DNA of 64,000 nt. Origin: Angiostrongylus vasorum. Lineage: Eukaryota > Nematoda > Chromadorea > Rhabditida > Metastrongylidae. Shown here one piece after another: positions 18,346-29,780 of this stretch. The DNA lies in assembly GCA_018806985.1 (NCBI GenBank), contig JADANN010000453.1, positions 1-64,000 on the forward strand, written 5' to 3'. A program made the position numbers and the translations under genes. How positions within the stretch are numbered: the stretch's first letter is position 1; each line of letters begins with the position of its first letter. Below the pieces are notes generated by a model that worked only from the letters and a program-made list of their open reading frames with translations, was not told the origin of the DNA and ran no database searches.

Positions 18346-18435
18346 AGATAATGAAACATATGAAGAAAATTCCTCACATACTTTCAGGACAGGCTACTAT
18401 TGCCAATAAGCGAATGTCTCAATATGGCCTGCTCA

Positions 18436-18605
18436 TTTGGCAGTTAAAGTGGACGACTGAACCATGAAGTGCTGACATTAACAAAGGGAAGACCCGTTTG
18501 GATACAAAAATACGAGGTCTCTTCTTATGCCAATGATATTTGTTTAATGTGATCTTGCTCAGCCTATCCAAACCATTCGATCTATGCGAAAGAGAAGCCT
18601 GATAA
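18436..18605 (+). repeat. Interspersed repeat D, copy 1
   Basis: GCAGTTAAAGTGGACGACTG through ACATTAACAAAGGGAAG and TCTTATGCCAATG to GATCTTGCTCAGCCTATCC recurs in the same order at 21842-22010 with scattered changes. No coding sense. Confidence 0.6.
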
Positions 18606-18774
18606 ATTGTGAAGGGTTTAGACGATAAAATAAGTGACTTTGAGCGCTATTTTCAAGAACACTAGTGAAAAGCTATGACAGTAAGGACCGAGAATTGTCT
18701 CCAAATCTGCAGCGTGAGAAACCAAATCGGCGATCCCACAAGTTTTGGACGCCCAGTGCTTCATAGACACTCTG

Positions 18775-18860
18775 ACTTCCATCAGTAATCACCCGTCAAC
18801 GGGATTGATCTGGGGAGCCCACATCGGCGTTGAACCCAGTTAAGCTGAGGCTGTAGTTTT
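18775..18860 (-). repeat. SINE-B 5' fragment, left arm of an inverted pair
   Basis: CAATCACCCGTCAACGGGAT, GATCTGGGGAGCCCACATCG and CCCAGTTAAGCTGAGGCTG form the reverse complement of the start of the copy at 18935. The arms are about 70 bp with a spacer of about 75 bp. Confidence 0.65.
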
Positions 18861-18934
18861 CTTTATATTTCGCAATATACCCTGCCAAAGAGCATGCAGT
18901 AAATAAAACGGTTAAGATTGTGATTATAACTAAA

Positions 18935-19170
18935 GCCTCAGCTTAACTGGGTTCATTGCCGATTTGGGCTCCCTAGATCAATGCTGCTGTCGGGTGATTG
19001 TTGATGGCACTGATCGGTAGAACTAGCTGAGAGACAGGCGAAACGAAGGACCCGCATGGTGTGGTTGTGAACGCGTTACTCCTCGGAAAGGACAATAACG
19101 CGTTCGTTCCCCACCTTAGACACCTGTGGCCCAGAGTTTTACAAATATCTCTGCAACATTGCGGTTGTAT
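18935..19170 (+). repeat. SINE-B copy, right arm of an inverted pair
   Basis: Starts AAGCCTCAGCTTAACTGGG, passes AGCTGAGAGACAGGCGAAAC, CGCATGGTGTGGTTGTGAAC (A-box type) and GCGTTCGTTCCCC (B-box type), and ends in AGAGTTTTACAAATATCTC. This copy shows the full order of the family: 5' body, tRNA-like part, 3' part. Confidence 0.7.
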
Positions 19171-20099
19171 TTCGCTTAGTACCTTGCCGTGAAAATTGTA
19201 GTGGGCAGAAAATAAAAAAGTAAAACATTAAAAGTCAGCATTTTATCTACCACGACGCGATAATATCCCCGAATCGTTCGCTCAGTCGGCTGGCTGCGCC
19301 CAGAATTTTAAACCTCCTAGTCATGTTTCAAGCTATTCGTAATTTCGATTCTAAGCAGCTTCGAGAGGAACTAACACTTTCGAAAAATTGTATTTGCTCT
19401 TGTATACCTATAGGAAATGCTTTTCTATACGCATTTGCGTTTTTCAACTTCTCAATTGCTCTATATACCCAAAAACCAAACTCACATTGTGAATGATGAA
19501 GATGAGAGCTTTTCGCTACCCTGATAACTTCTGTAGTACTTTCCACCTTCCTATTAGAGTTCTCGTTACAGAACTTTAAATTTTTGCCTTTATCAAAGTT
19601 GCCGGGTTTTTTTTCGTAAAAAAAATAACGTTAAAATGACGAAGGTGTTTCTCACATCTTTATGGTAAAAAATAAGCTCATGCACATTCAGAACACAATC
19701 TCCGAGAACAATAGATTTGTTATGCGGAATCCACTGTGATGTGGTATATTTCGTTATGGTGCATTCCACCGTGAAACATCGGCATCCAGCGTCGAGATGA
19801 GAAATCATGGAGTTAGGAGTTACCAAACTGCTCTTGTCGTTATAACAAACTACGTGGTCTTCGATGACTTGTTACGCTCTTTCCTCAATTGCAGTTCATG
19901 GATGTAAGTGTAAAGCTGTTGTAGTCACTTTCCTGTCAAATTGCTCGGCAAAGGGTTTTCAACATACTGGCCACTAGTTACACCTATACCCGTCATAGTA
20001 CTGTTGCGGTATTGGGCACTAAGACCTAGGGGAACCATTTTCTTTCCAATGGCTGGTTTTAACACATAGAACTATTTTCCAACACTTTTTGTTACCAAA
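19171..20099. other. Non-coding stretch
   Basis: AT-rich. Two minus-strand ORFs (19328-19546, 19593-19826) lack motifs and splice support. Nothing else recognised. Confidence 0.4.
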
Positions 20100-20230
20100 A
20101 GGGGGCGGATAGCACAGAGGTAGTGATGCCGTTTATCACGAGCATGGTGGTAGTTCGATTCCGCTCCGGCCTAACCAAGCCTGTCATCTCTTCGGGGTCG
20201 AGAAATTGGTACCGGAATTGTCTGGGAAAA
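20100..20230 (+). repeat. SINE-A copy with well-kept tRNA-like promoter
   Basis: GATAGCACAGAGGTAGTG is an A-box match and GGTAGTTCGATTCCGC contains an intact B box (GTTCGATTCC) at about 20152-20164. The family body follows (AACCAAGCCTGTCATCTC, GAGAAATTGGTACCGG, TTGTCTGGG), after which similarity is lost. Confidence 0.7.
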
Positions 20231-20469
20231 AGTCATTCTCTGTAATCCAGTTGGGAACGCTCCAGCCCGGCTTCCTCAGGACTTCAGGAAGAATTGCACG
20301 ACCAGCATTCTACGGCTTTCAAGATGAAATGAAAATCCTCAAGCAGCAACGGAAGCCACACGTAAAAGTTGGAAGATCTTTGTGGACAACGGGTGCGAGA
20401 AAGCGATTCGAATGTGAGAAGCGCTGGGATCCGCACAGTAGGCGTGAAGACTGGTCATGTAAAATAAAA

Positions 20470-20730
20470 TAGACAATTGATCAATCCCTGAGGCATGCGC
20501 CATACATTCACCTTCATTAAGCATCGTTTGGAGGTGATTGATTGCATATGTGGCCTTCGCAATGACTCGCAGTGTGCTACCGATGTATCGAGCCAGTGCT
20601 GCTATTCTCGCGACAAGTCTGGTACTAATTTGCGGACCCCTGGAGGGATGGAGGGCTTGGTGGGTCTGGAGCGCGGAGACCGTTCCCATTTGTACCGCAG
20701 TGCGCCTCCGACCACTGCGCTACACGCATG
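20470..20730 (-). repeat. SINE-A copy
   Basis: The minus strand reads GTGTAGCGCAGTGGTCGGAG (A-box type), CACCAAGCCCTCCATCCC, GCAAATTAGTACCAGACTTG, ACTGCGAGTCATTGCGAAGG and GGGATTGATCAATTG. It faces the copy at 20100-20230, giving an inverted arrangement. Confidence 0.7.
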
Positions 20731-20739
20731 CCATATTAT

Positions 20740-21654
20740 AAACATACTATAAATATATTGACCCTACACATATGCAAAAGTATTTCAATTCTATTTGCTA
20801 TAGTGTGTGATAGCTTTCGCGTAGTCTGAGGGTATAAGAAACATTGAAATAGAGAACTATAAATTGCGAAACATTTCCAAATGCTTACACTAATGTGTTT
20901 GTATGATGAACCACACTAACCTTTAGTAAATAGCATCATAAATATCATTCACCCCCCATAGAACGACAGATCAAAGCCTTCTCTGCAATGTATTCGTGTT
21001 CACAATCCACGAACTCCTCTGGTTATCGAAGAATTATTGCTACTTTTCAAAAAAATCCGTAACTGCATAAAGGCTGGAAATTTGGCGTGACCCAGTTCGC
21101 ATAACCGCCTCAATGATTGCTTCTTAAATGAGAGGACTTCATAGGTTACTTGAACACTCCACATCGGTTTTCTCAAAGCAGGGTGTTGCATACGATGACG
21201 CCGTGTAGGATGTAATGAGATTGAATTGCTGGTGGATGAGGGATTTTGTGATGAGACCTTTCCTCATCGAAATTCCACGATAACCATTGTGAGTCTTGGT
21301 TGGTCTTCATCACAATTCTTCGCCAACCCTTGTGGATTGGCAAAAGAGTTATCAGATTACGACCAAACTTCTTGTATTGCACCAAATTCTAGTATTGATT
21401 TACTATTATACAGCCATCCGGGTGGAAAACACCCTTTCTGCTTGCGTAACACTTTTGATAGCGATACCACTGATTTATACAATTAAGGGCACACCCATTC
21501 ATGAAGAGGCGGCAAACAAGTGCGGTAGAAGTGAATTCGCTGATGTTGTACTATGTTTTGACTAGTTTGATGTTGAATCGTTATCTCATAATGTTGTCAA
21601 CTTAAGCCATCATACTGTTAATTAACCACATGACAGTAATGGAATTGCTAATTG
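20740..21654. other. Non-coding stretch
   Basis: Overlapping ORFs on both strands at 21173-21565 show no family resemblance. No repeat shared with the rest of the window was seen. Confidence 0.4.
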
Positions 21655-21830
21655 GTTTTCCAATAGTGATGCTAAGATATCTGCAAAACTGCGGACAGCT
21701 CTGGGGTGGAGATGGAACTCACTGCTACTCTTCGCAGGGGATAACGTGTTCACCGCGACACCATGCGAGTCCTTCGTTTCGCCTTTCAGTCGTGTTTTAT
21801 AGATGCTATCAGCAATCGGGCGCGTGGTCG
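21655..21830 (-). repeat. SINE-B copy, degenerate
   Basis: The minus strand has GGACTCGCATGGTGTCGCGG, then the 3' part GCAGTTTTGCAGATATCTTAG. The B box is eroded. Confidence 0.55.
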
Positions 21831-21841
21831 GACACGCACTG

Positions 21842-22015
21842 CAATACACATGGGCAGTTGAAGTGGACAATACTGAACCACGAGGTGCTCACATTAACAA
21901 AGGGAAGGCCCAGTTTGGACTTAGACGTACCAGTTTTCCTCTTATGCCAATGCTATTTGTTTAATATGATCTTGCTCAGCCTATCGAAACCACTTGATAC
22001 ATATGAAAGAGTAAT
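21842..22015 (+). repeat. Interspersed repeat D, copy 2
   Basis: Aligns with 18436-18605: GCAGTTGAAGTGGACAATAC, ACATTAACAAAGGGAAGGCC, TCTTATGCCAATGCTATTTG, GATCTTGCTCAGCCTATCG. Confidence 0.6.
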
Positions 22016-22089
22016 CGGTGCCGTCAGCAAACACGCGCTAACGGGATTTATCTTTGGGAATCCCAAATTTTCATTGAACTCCTTGGGTG

Positions 22090-22260
22090 ATTGCTGATGG
22101 CACCTATACAACATGACTGGGAGAATTTTTTTGGAGCGAAGGTCTAGCATGGTTGGATGGTGAACACTTTGGCTCCTGAAAAGGGTAATAACGGGTTCGA
22201 TCTCCATCGCAGACATCTGAGATTCGGAGTTTTGCAAATATTTCACCATCAACATGGTTA
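22090..22260 (+). repeat. SINE-B copy with intact B box
   Basis: CTAGCATGGTTGGATGGTGA (A-box region) is followed by GGGTTCGATCTCC (B box) near 22193-22205, then TTCGGAGTTTTGCAAATATT. The 5' body is weakly preserved upstream. Confidence 0.6.
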
Positions 22261-23249
22261 CGTCTCACCTCATAGCCTGCCGTGACTAAAAAGAGTAGCC
22301 AGTAACTAAAAAGTGGTTACACCATGGTTTTCTAATAGTTGCTCAGTTTTAAGTTTTCTGTCTTCTTTGCGTATTTGCCAGTATATTCAAGAAGGTAACT
22401 AATTAGGTTAGAAAGCGGTTACGACTAGTGTTGGATTGCAATCGCCAGATAGTATATTTTGAACGTGCAAGTGCAGGATTTTTTGGACTTACCTTCGTTC
22501 AGCCAATTTATTTTCAACCATTTGAGCTGTATGTGGTCACAGGGAAGTTTCTATGGTTTACCCTATACCTCCGCTTGCTGCTTGGCTTCAATAACACCAC
22601 TTGCTTGTCTGATCAGAATATCTTCGTGTTGAAATAGTTATTGGTCGTTTTATTCCATATATTATGATACGGTCCTGGTCTTTGCTGAGAGGAAAAAGGT
22701 TGATGAATTTTCTTTCTTGCTTTCTTATTTGCAAAAAGCCGTTTACTTTCTCATGTATACCGCCCTACCGCTGGCACGTTGGCTTTTAATATACTTGAAG
22801 AATCTTCAGCTTATGCATTTAGCCTCAACTGAGTGCTAATATTTGACGAATTGTAAATATTTTACAATTTTACACCGTCTTTGATAGTTTGGTTGTCCGT
22901 TTTTCAGCCACTTTTGTTCTATGCGAGTTTTAATGGGTCAGTAAATTGTTAGATGTCACCAGCTCGTTTTCGCATTTGGTCATGTTTCCTGCATATTACA
23001 TTCACTGTCATATTTATATACTTTTTTATTCCTTAAGCGCTAATTATGGCCTTGTTCGCAAAGCCATGATGGTGAGTCTTTGGTAATGTCTCGCATGGTT
23101 TCCCGTTTGGTTTGCACACAAGTGCTCGTCATCTCCAATATGAAAAGCATTTGCTGATATCCTTATTCCACTTGGATTTCGATTCAGTGCCATAACATTA
23201 CAGCACATTGTTCTCTAGTGTATTTAGTGCTTTCTTTTCATTAGTTAGC
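22261..23249. other. Non-coding stretch
   Basis: T-rich. A 69-codon plus ORF at 22428-22637 has hydrophobic character but no motif. Nothing supported. Confidence 0.4.
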
Positions 23250-23612
23250 GATCTCCTCCCAACGGTTTAACGCCTCATCCTGTCCTGGGAGGTGTTCCTG
23301 GGTGTCGGACTGCGATGTACAGCGGGGGATTCATCAGCCCAGCAGAGCCTCCCAAGTGGAGAAGGAGTCTGGCGTTTCCACCAGGAAGCTCAGCTAAGAG
23401 TGAACCAATGCCAGAATCAGCAACCATCCTGTTAACATACTAGACGCATGGTGTGAAATTTCCCTTTGGTCCACAAGCGCGGCGACTCGCTGTGATGGTG
23501 ACGAGCCGGAGCAAACTTTGGCCAGGCTGACGTCGAGACTCCAGGGAACCAAAGTGGCTAAACCAGCAAAACTTCTAAAAACTGTAAATTATACTAGCGC
23601 TTGCAAAACCAG
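23250..23612 (+). mobile_element. Element C copy
   Basis: Begins CTCCCAACGGTTTAACGCC and ends near CGCTTGCAAAACCAGTGACC. Order and length match 3699-4096, but the final AAGTA-type tail is not clear. Confidence 0.65.
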
Positions 23613-25397
23613 TGACCATTTCCGACGAATCATGCACAGCTATAGAGCATTACATTAAAGTGACCTGTTTAGAGAAAACGGCAGCAATGACTAAAATACG
23701 TCTGAACACTCTGAGACTTCACCTGGTCAACGACCGCTGGTGTGACCATCTATGCAAGAAAGAAAGTTCTATAATGTGCCTTAACGCTAGAGAAGCCGAT
23801 TGCATGAAGTCGGGTGGGCTTTATATGATCTCTTGTGAAGTGTGAGAGACGAATACATTGGCGAAATGGTAGACCACTCTGCGTCCGTATAAAAGAGCCT
23901 AGTTGGAAATCTTAAGGGCAAACAAAAGGCTCCATTAAACATTGATAGGGCACAAGGACATAAAGGGAAAAGATTCTAAAGTTAAACTCAGTATCCTTTC
24001 ACGGAAACATCTGCGCCAAAAGCTGTTCAAGCATTTTGAATAAGTTCAAAAAATCCAGAAATGAACTGCAAAGAAGAGTGCCTGGTCATAACGGATTACC
24101 TTACGTCCTACCTCAGGGTGGGTTTTTTAACTTGAGCCAGGTATATTCCCCACCGATGTAAGATGTACGACAAGTCTCCCATTAAATAACGAAGATTTAA
24201 GAAGAATGAAACGGTGGGTGTGGAAGAGACGCTGTTTACTATGCTAGAGAAACTTATATATCGAGTTTTCACCGCTGAGGTTATGAAAATGCTTGAGTGG
24301 TGAGGAAGTTGTGTTTCATTTTGACTTTAGGCGAGATCTCCGAAACGTCCGCCAGTATTGTACTGAATGAGTCTTTTTGTTAACAACCTCTAGTCTGCTA
24401 ATCAAGGAAGCAGTGTATTACTCCACCAATGCTGAGGTTAATAGAAAGTCGGTTTTGGGGAGAGAAGATGATTATCCGTTGATCTGCCAAAGTGAATTGT
24501 TCTTTCAACGAACCTCGACCTTCTCGATGTGCGAAGTTGGTGGGGACACTTTTATGGATGACGTTCTGATCACTGACGAATAACGAGATAACAGTTGATG
24601 GAAGAAATGATCTTGATCAATGCTAGGATCTTCTTTCTTCTAGACAATTGCAGTGCTCACCTTCGGGCTACGTGCGGTTTTGTAAACGCACAAGGTTTCT
24701 CAGAACTTTCATTATAGTCACCTTAGGTCTCCTTCTATTCCATTTTCTTCTAATTTATCAACGCAGTCGTTGAGAGTGAAATAAGTAAATAATGACTACG
24801 ATGAATTGAAAGGATTTTCTCATGAAAACAAAATGCATTAGATTTGCTTTCTAAAAATTTACGTTCGTTTGGCGCCTTCTTGAAAAGTGGTTATGTTAAA
24901 ATAATTGGTCAAGAGTTTTTGGTCTTGCTGTCCTTATCTGTGATTGACTTCTTAGGGATCATCTACCGTCTCTATAGTGTTTGCAGACCAGGTGAAGTTT
25001 TCCAAGCCGCTAGACTATTTACCCTTTTCAAACTATGATATTCTTTTTTACCGACATAGTATTCAGATGTTTTAATTGTGTAATCGACATCAACTAAAAT
25101 GACTTCTCCACAAGTATGCAAATTTTTTTTCCTTCATATCAATAAACTTCAATACAGCTTCCGAAAAGGCAGAAGTGATGGCGAAGACTACTAAAGGATT
25201 CCATAACGACGTTCTTTTCCGCGTCGTTTCTATGGTACTATTTCATTCAGGTTTCCGATGTCCTGGTAGGAGGCACTGTCATGCTAGAGAGTCGGTCACT
25301 ATTTGCAAGATCTCAACGTCGAACTTTTCGCTTTTTACATCTACCAGGCATTCTGTGGTTGCATTACGTTTTGATGAGCTTTATTAGATGTAACCAT
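23613..25397. other. Non-coding stretch
   Basis: Several ORFs of 64-77 codons (23612, 24377, 24844, 25175) lack motifs and convincing splice borders. No repeats shared with other parts were found. Confidence 0.4.
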
Positions 25398-25535
25398 GAA
25401 TTACCGCCTCCTCGTGGCTGAGAGGTGTTCCTGGGTGTCGGGCTGCTATGTACAGCGACGGTATTCATCCACCCAGGATGGTCTCCCAACCTGAAGAGTC
25501 CGGCGTTTCCATCAGGAAGCCCAGCTAAGAGTGTC
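25398..25535 (+). mobile_element. Element C, 5' fragment
   Basis: ACCGCCTCCTCGTGGCTGAG, GGTGTTCCTGGGTGTCGG, TGTACAGCGACGGTATTCAT and GGCGTTTCCATCAGGAAGCC match the first 140 bp of element C. The rest is absent. Confidence 0.6.
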
Positions 25536-25696
25536 GTTTTGGGCTTCTGTTACCAAATTTCTGGTGTTCTACTGGATTTCAGTACAACATCTGTGCTGCG
25601 AGAGTTGTTGTCGAGAGAATTCCATCCATAGTTCTCGTTGTAGCATACATACGTGTTTTTTAGGTATTATTAGTCAGTGTTGTTTGTGTTTTCTTC

Positions 25697-25963
25697 ATGG
25701 CTGTAGCACTGCCTCCGGCTACATCACGTTCTGTTCTGCGCGAGGCTCAAAGTGAGTCATTGGAAAGTAAGACATTGGATGAGCGACTCCAAGAACAAGA
25801 GTCAACGTAGCTGCTTCAAATATTTGTGTATGGCCTTCACATCGCTAAATCAGTCATCTCCTTTAGGGTCAATGAAGATTTCCGTAAGAAGCCGAAGTGG
25901 GACATACGGAATTATTTCCGTCAATGTACTCGAGAGCTTCGAGATATTCAAGAATAATATGGT
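25697..25963 (+). pseudogene. Unidentified gene remnant, one frame with stops
   Basis: From ATG at 25697 one frame reads MAVALPPATSRSVLREAQSE, then LDERLQEQEST, TAG at 25808-25810, and later FRKKPKWDIRNYFRQCTREL before TAA at about 25961. The same phase before and after the TAG, and the protein-like composition, suggest a real coding past. CAAA/GTGAGT at 25752 could also be a donor. I do not recognise the protein. A candidate further exon (ELQAKRTKE) follows a TTACAG acceptor near 26143. Confidence 0.4.
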
Positions 25964-26159
25964 GGTACTCAAATGGTCTTTATGGTGGGCTCTCACAAGC
26001 TGTAAAATTTCCCAGGTGCTCAGTTCCGCAGGGCAATTTGCTTTTTTTACCATTCAGTTTTGTCCTTACACCTCAACCGTCTTAGAATCTTACCGTCGTT
26101 TTCGGTTTTTGTTCTCTTCATTGGCCTAATAAGTCATCTTACAGGAATTACAAGCAAAG

Positions 26160-28110
26160 AGGACAAAAGAGTGAGAGGGAGAAATCGATGTGAAGCTCCA
26201 AAATAGGCTGTTGTTCTTTCTGTTAATAATTTCTGTTCAGCTGTACAACTATATACAATCTCTTTGGATTGGGATGCAGCTGGATCGGATCGATGTTAAA
26301 AGTGGTCTGGCAGTTATAGACACTGTCGCAGGTGCGTCATATAATTTGTTCTTCAGTCCAACTATGGTTCCAGCTATATTATGTACGAACGTATATATGT
26401 GTACATATTACGCATACAAACTTATAAAGTTTGGAAACACTTCAACATGTCTCGAATTAGAACTTTATTTGGGTCCTGCTTAATATTTTCAGACGCTGTG
26501 CTATGTTTTTTGTGCAGTTTGCTGTCGTAGGCTGGGTTCCGTATGAAGAACTTGTTTTAGCTCACTATTCCTTGCTAACTGCCATTATTCTTGACTTGTT
26601 TTGGTTTCTCAAACGGGCTGTATTTGGATAGCATACAACGGTTACGTCTCTGTGACTGCTACTTACCACACCCTTATTATTGCTGCCAGGTGTGGCCTTT
26701 AGAATTTCACTGTTTTCATCGTTATCTTCTTGATACACTTTATGTATGTGACATATGAAGTCCATTTTAGACGAAGAGCTTTATCACTTTTTTTTTAAAG
26801 TTTTCGCTTTATCAGTGATAGGTGGGTGACTACGTCCAGTACACTTTTGACAGTGGGTTTATGCCATAGATGTTTCACTTATATGAAAGTTGGTATCCCC
26901 AGATCCGGCACAGCTGTCGAAACCAATTTGACGAATATTTTATTGGCAAAGAAGTCTGGATGTTCAAGTGCCATTGGCCGCAGAGCTTTCACATAGCCGA
27001 ATAGCAATAGCTTTTTTACTCCACGTATTCATCATCTAAGTTATCGTGTGTGAAGTATGAAGCATATGCTGTTGTGTGGCAGAACCAACTTTTTCGGCTG
27101 GCGTAGGAAGCAGGTTCTCTGTGGACTTCTGTTGCATTGCTTTAGTTTCTGCATAGTGCTTCTTCTACGACAATACCACGAGTATATTACTTGCTTTGTA
27201 TTCAGTAATTACTTTGATAAATGTGAAAGAAAAGAGAAATCAGGAGTCCAAAAATCCTTAGGCCGTCTATGGTTATACTACAGCAGACATCACAAGCATT
27301 CTTCTTCCCACTAAACCTCTCGGTAAAATGAGCCTGGTTTAAAGCAAAGTATCGAAATATGTTGTCGGAACTTTTGATTATTTTGGCATAGTTTCTTTCA
27401 GTACCGTTCAACTATGAAATTTTCACTCAAATCACCTTGGAATTCTGAGCTCTCGATGCTTTAACTCTAGACAAAAATGCTCAATAACAACAATTGATTT
27501 ATACTTCACCAACTTCCTTGACAGTTGCTGAGGTACTAGTTGATGTCGACAGCAACTGATTCTGCGAATGTGACCTCCGTAACTTTTCCGATGCTTCTTC
27601 TTCTTATCGCACAATGGCTTATGTAGTGCAACGTCGCCATAGTGATGATAACCCCGTAAAGTGTCTCTGGTGTCAAAATCAGGACTGACCATCAAGTCAG
27701 TCTTTCATCCACCTTTGGAATTGCTCGCGATAATGATCGGTGCGGTGTACCATTACTGCATAAATAACTTCCTTGCCAGATCGTGATCTTGATAACGACA
27801 ATATTGACTATGTGGGTACTGAAAATTCTTTCATTTTGTTGTATTTGCATGCGCTATCGATCAACTTCGAAATCGGATAGGTTATGACGTGGCGCAGATG
27901 GTGATTTTGATAAGATGTTGTTTAGAACTAGTATAGTGATCGCATGCTTAGTTGGTTGGTCTTGATTTTATGTTGGTGATGTACACGATAGAATAGTCTT
28001 TGTAAGTAGTTTAGTAGGCGGACGCAGTAAGTGGTAATAATTGTAGATCTCTTCGACTGTTTCGAAACTCTGGCGACATACTGCTTGTGTGGAATGCGTG
28101 TCGTTCATGG
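26160..28110. other. Non-coding stretch
   Basis: Contains ORFs on both strands (26190-26483 plus, 27057-27314 plus, 27432-27695 minus) without recognisable motifs. May include introns of the transporter gene downstream. Confidence 0.35.
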
Positions 28111-28117
28111 TTCCCAG

Positions 28118-28185
28118 GTTATGCAGATGGTTGAAATATTCTATTCGTTTAGCAGTGCTGTTGCAGTGTTATTATATACGCAGAG
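28118..28185 (+). CDS. Candidate exon, possible transmembrane segment of an SLC19-like transporter
   Basis: TTCCCAG acceptor, reading VMQMVEIFYSFSSAVAVLLY, then a CAGAG/GTCCGA donor. The MxFxExFY-type pattern resembles the third transmembrane region of SLC19 proteins, and it lies upstream of, and in line with, the certain SLC19 exons at 29781. The donor is weak. Confidence 0.3.
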
Positions 28186-28694
28186 GTCCGAACGTTAATT
28201 TTATCTTTTTCTCTTCTGTTTTCAAGCGGCTGCTTTATAGAACTCGAAATGCGATTAGAACTTCTCGCTTCGAATGCCGAAGTACATTGCAGTCTTGGAA
28301 TGTGTTCGCCATCTCAAAGTCTTCAGTTTGAGATCCTAGCTGAAGGTGTTTTCATGCATCGCTTGTCTTTCTCTTCTGATTTGATTACAGGATTTTTTTT
28401 TGTTGTGGTTAGCCTATAAATCAATCGAGATTTCGAAGGACAATATTAAGGCGTACCAAACAAGAACAAGCTAAACCCTCAGTTAAACATAATATGTATT
28501 ATATGTTATTTATGCGGATGCTTTTGATCTTATATATTTTTGTGCTGCTGTGGAATTCCATATTCAAGGGCAGCTTGCATGCTTACCAGAAACTGTAATG
28601 TTGTGGAAGAGACATCCAATCGATCCATTCCCGGCCAGAGACAGTTTATTCTCTTCTTCTCTTCTTTTTTAGTTCCCAGTCTGGCTTTAAACTA

Positions 28695-28835
28695 TAAGCA
28701 TCGACCGGAATGGTGAAACAAAGGACTCGCATGGTGTAGTGCCGAACCCGTTAGCCCCCAGAAAAGGCAATACCATGTTCGATCCTCACAGCAGATATCA
28801 TTGACTCGAAGTTTTGCAAATACCTCAGCATAATT
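28695..28835 (+). repeat. SINE-B copy with intact B box
   Basis: GACTCGCATGGTGTAGTGCC (A-box match), CATGTTCGATCCTCACAG (B box near 28767-28777), TCGAAGTTTTGCAAATACC. The 5' body is truncated. Confidence 0.65.
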
Positions 28836-29780
28836 TTGTTATAAGCATTTAATTTTTAGGACTTTTCTCTGAAGACAACTGCCTGCATCAATATATTGAG
28901 CATCTCGGTAAAAGCTTGAAGAAGTGTTTTCTCTTAGTATGGAAGTTGAGAACGCGTAATGGCTGTGTATGATGGTAGGATCTCGTGTGAATCAGCAAAA
29001 TTTGCATTTAACAAGTGCACAAAACACCTCCTCCACCGACGTTTTGTGGCGATCGCTTGCCGCCATGGATAGCATAGGTCTTGTAATCAAGTTAACATCT
29101 GTTAGTTTTTCCGTTTTGGTTTTGTGTATGACAATTACGCTTATTTGATGTTACCTCCTATTAGAAAGCAAATGAACGTCGGCGTCAGTTTGGGGTACTG
29201 TTCTTGTGACATGTGATTCACAACAAGAAACGCTGTCATTGACATGTCATGAATATTCTACCAAATGATGTAGAAGAAGGCGCGGGAGTTAGAGTGCATC
29301 TCTGTTTGTTACAGGTTATATTTCGTTAAGTAGCGGGGTAGCCTAACCATGGTCTTTTCAGATGGTTACTGCTGTCATTCCTCGGTCTTTGTGATTTAAT
29401 AGTTGATTTGTCTACTGACGACAAGATTGCTACCGATAGGAAGCCAGAATCTCTTCAACGAGTGAACCCTCTTGTCTATTTCGAGTAGGCATATCTAACT
29501 CTGCACTTATGATGATCCTTTGTTCACGAGGAATCCCGTCCTCTGAATTGCACTTGAAGTCTTCTTCCAGTACAGTTTTAATTATATTGAACGCAAGCAA
29601 ATAATGTGAAAGAAATAGATTCAAATAAGCATGTAGGCATGATTCATTGATATTATTACCGTGACGCCCAATAATATAAATATGAGAACATTTTTTTTTC
29701 TGTGTTGGGGAAGGCAGTCTTTCGTAAATTCTCTATGACTGATGTTCTGAAGTTTCGCTAATTGTTCATCTCATTTTCAG
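28836..29780. other. Non-coding stretch upstream of the transporter exon
   Basis: I looked for further SLC19 membrane segments and found none. The 64-codon minus ORF at 29430-29624 has no motif. Confidence 0.35.

Noticed and set aside
20100..20180. Functional nuclear tRNA gene
   Set aside because: A and B boxes are good, but no acceptor stem closes and the sequence continues into the SINE-A body.
21173..21385. Mariner-type transposase fragment
   Set aside because: A PHPP-like string raised the idea, but no catalytic D motif or order of mariner blocks could be found.
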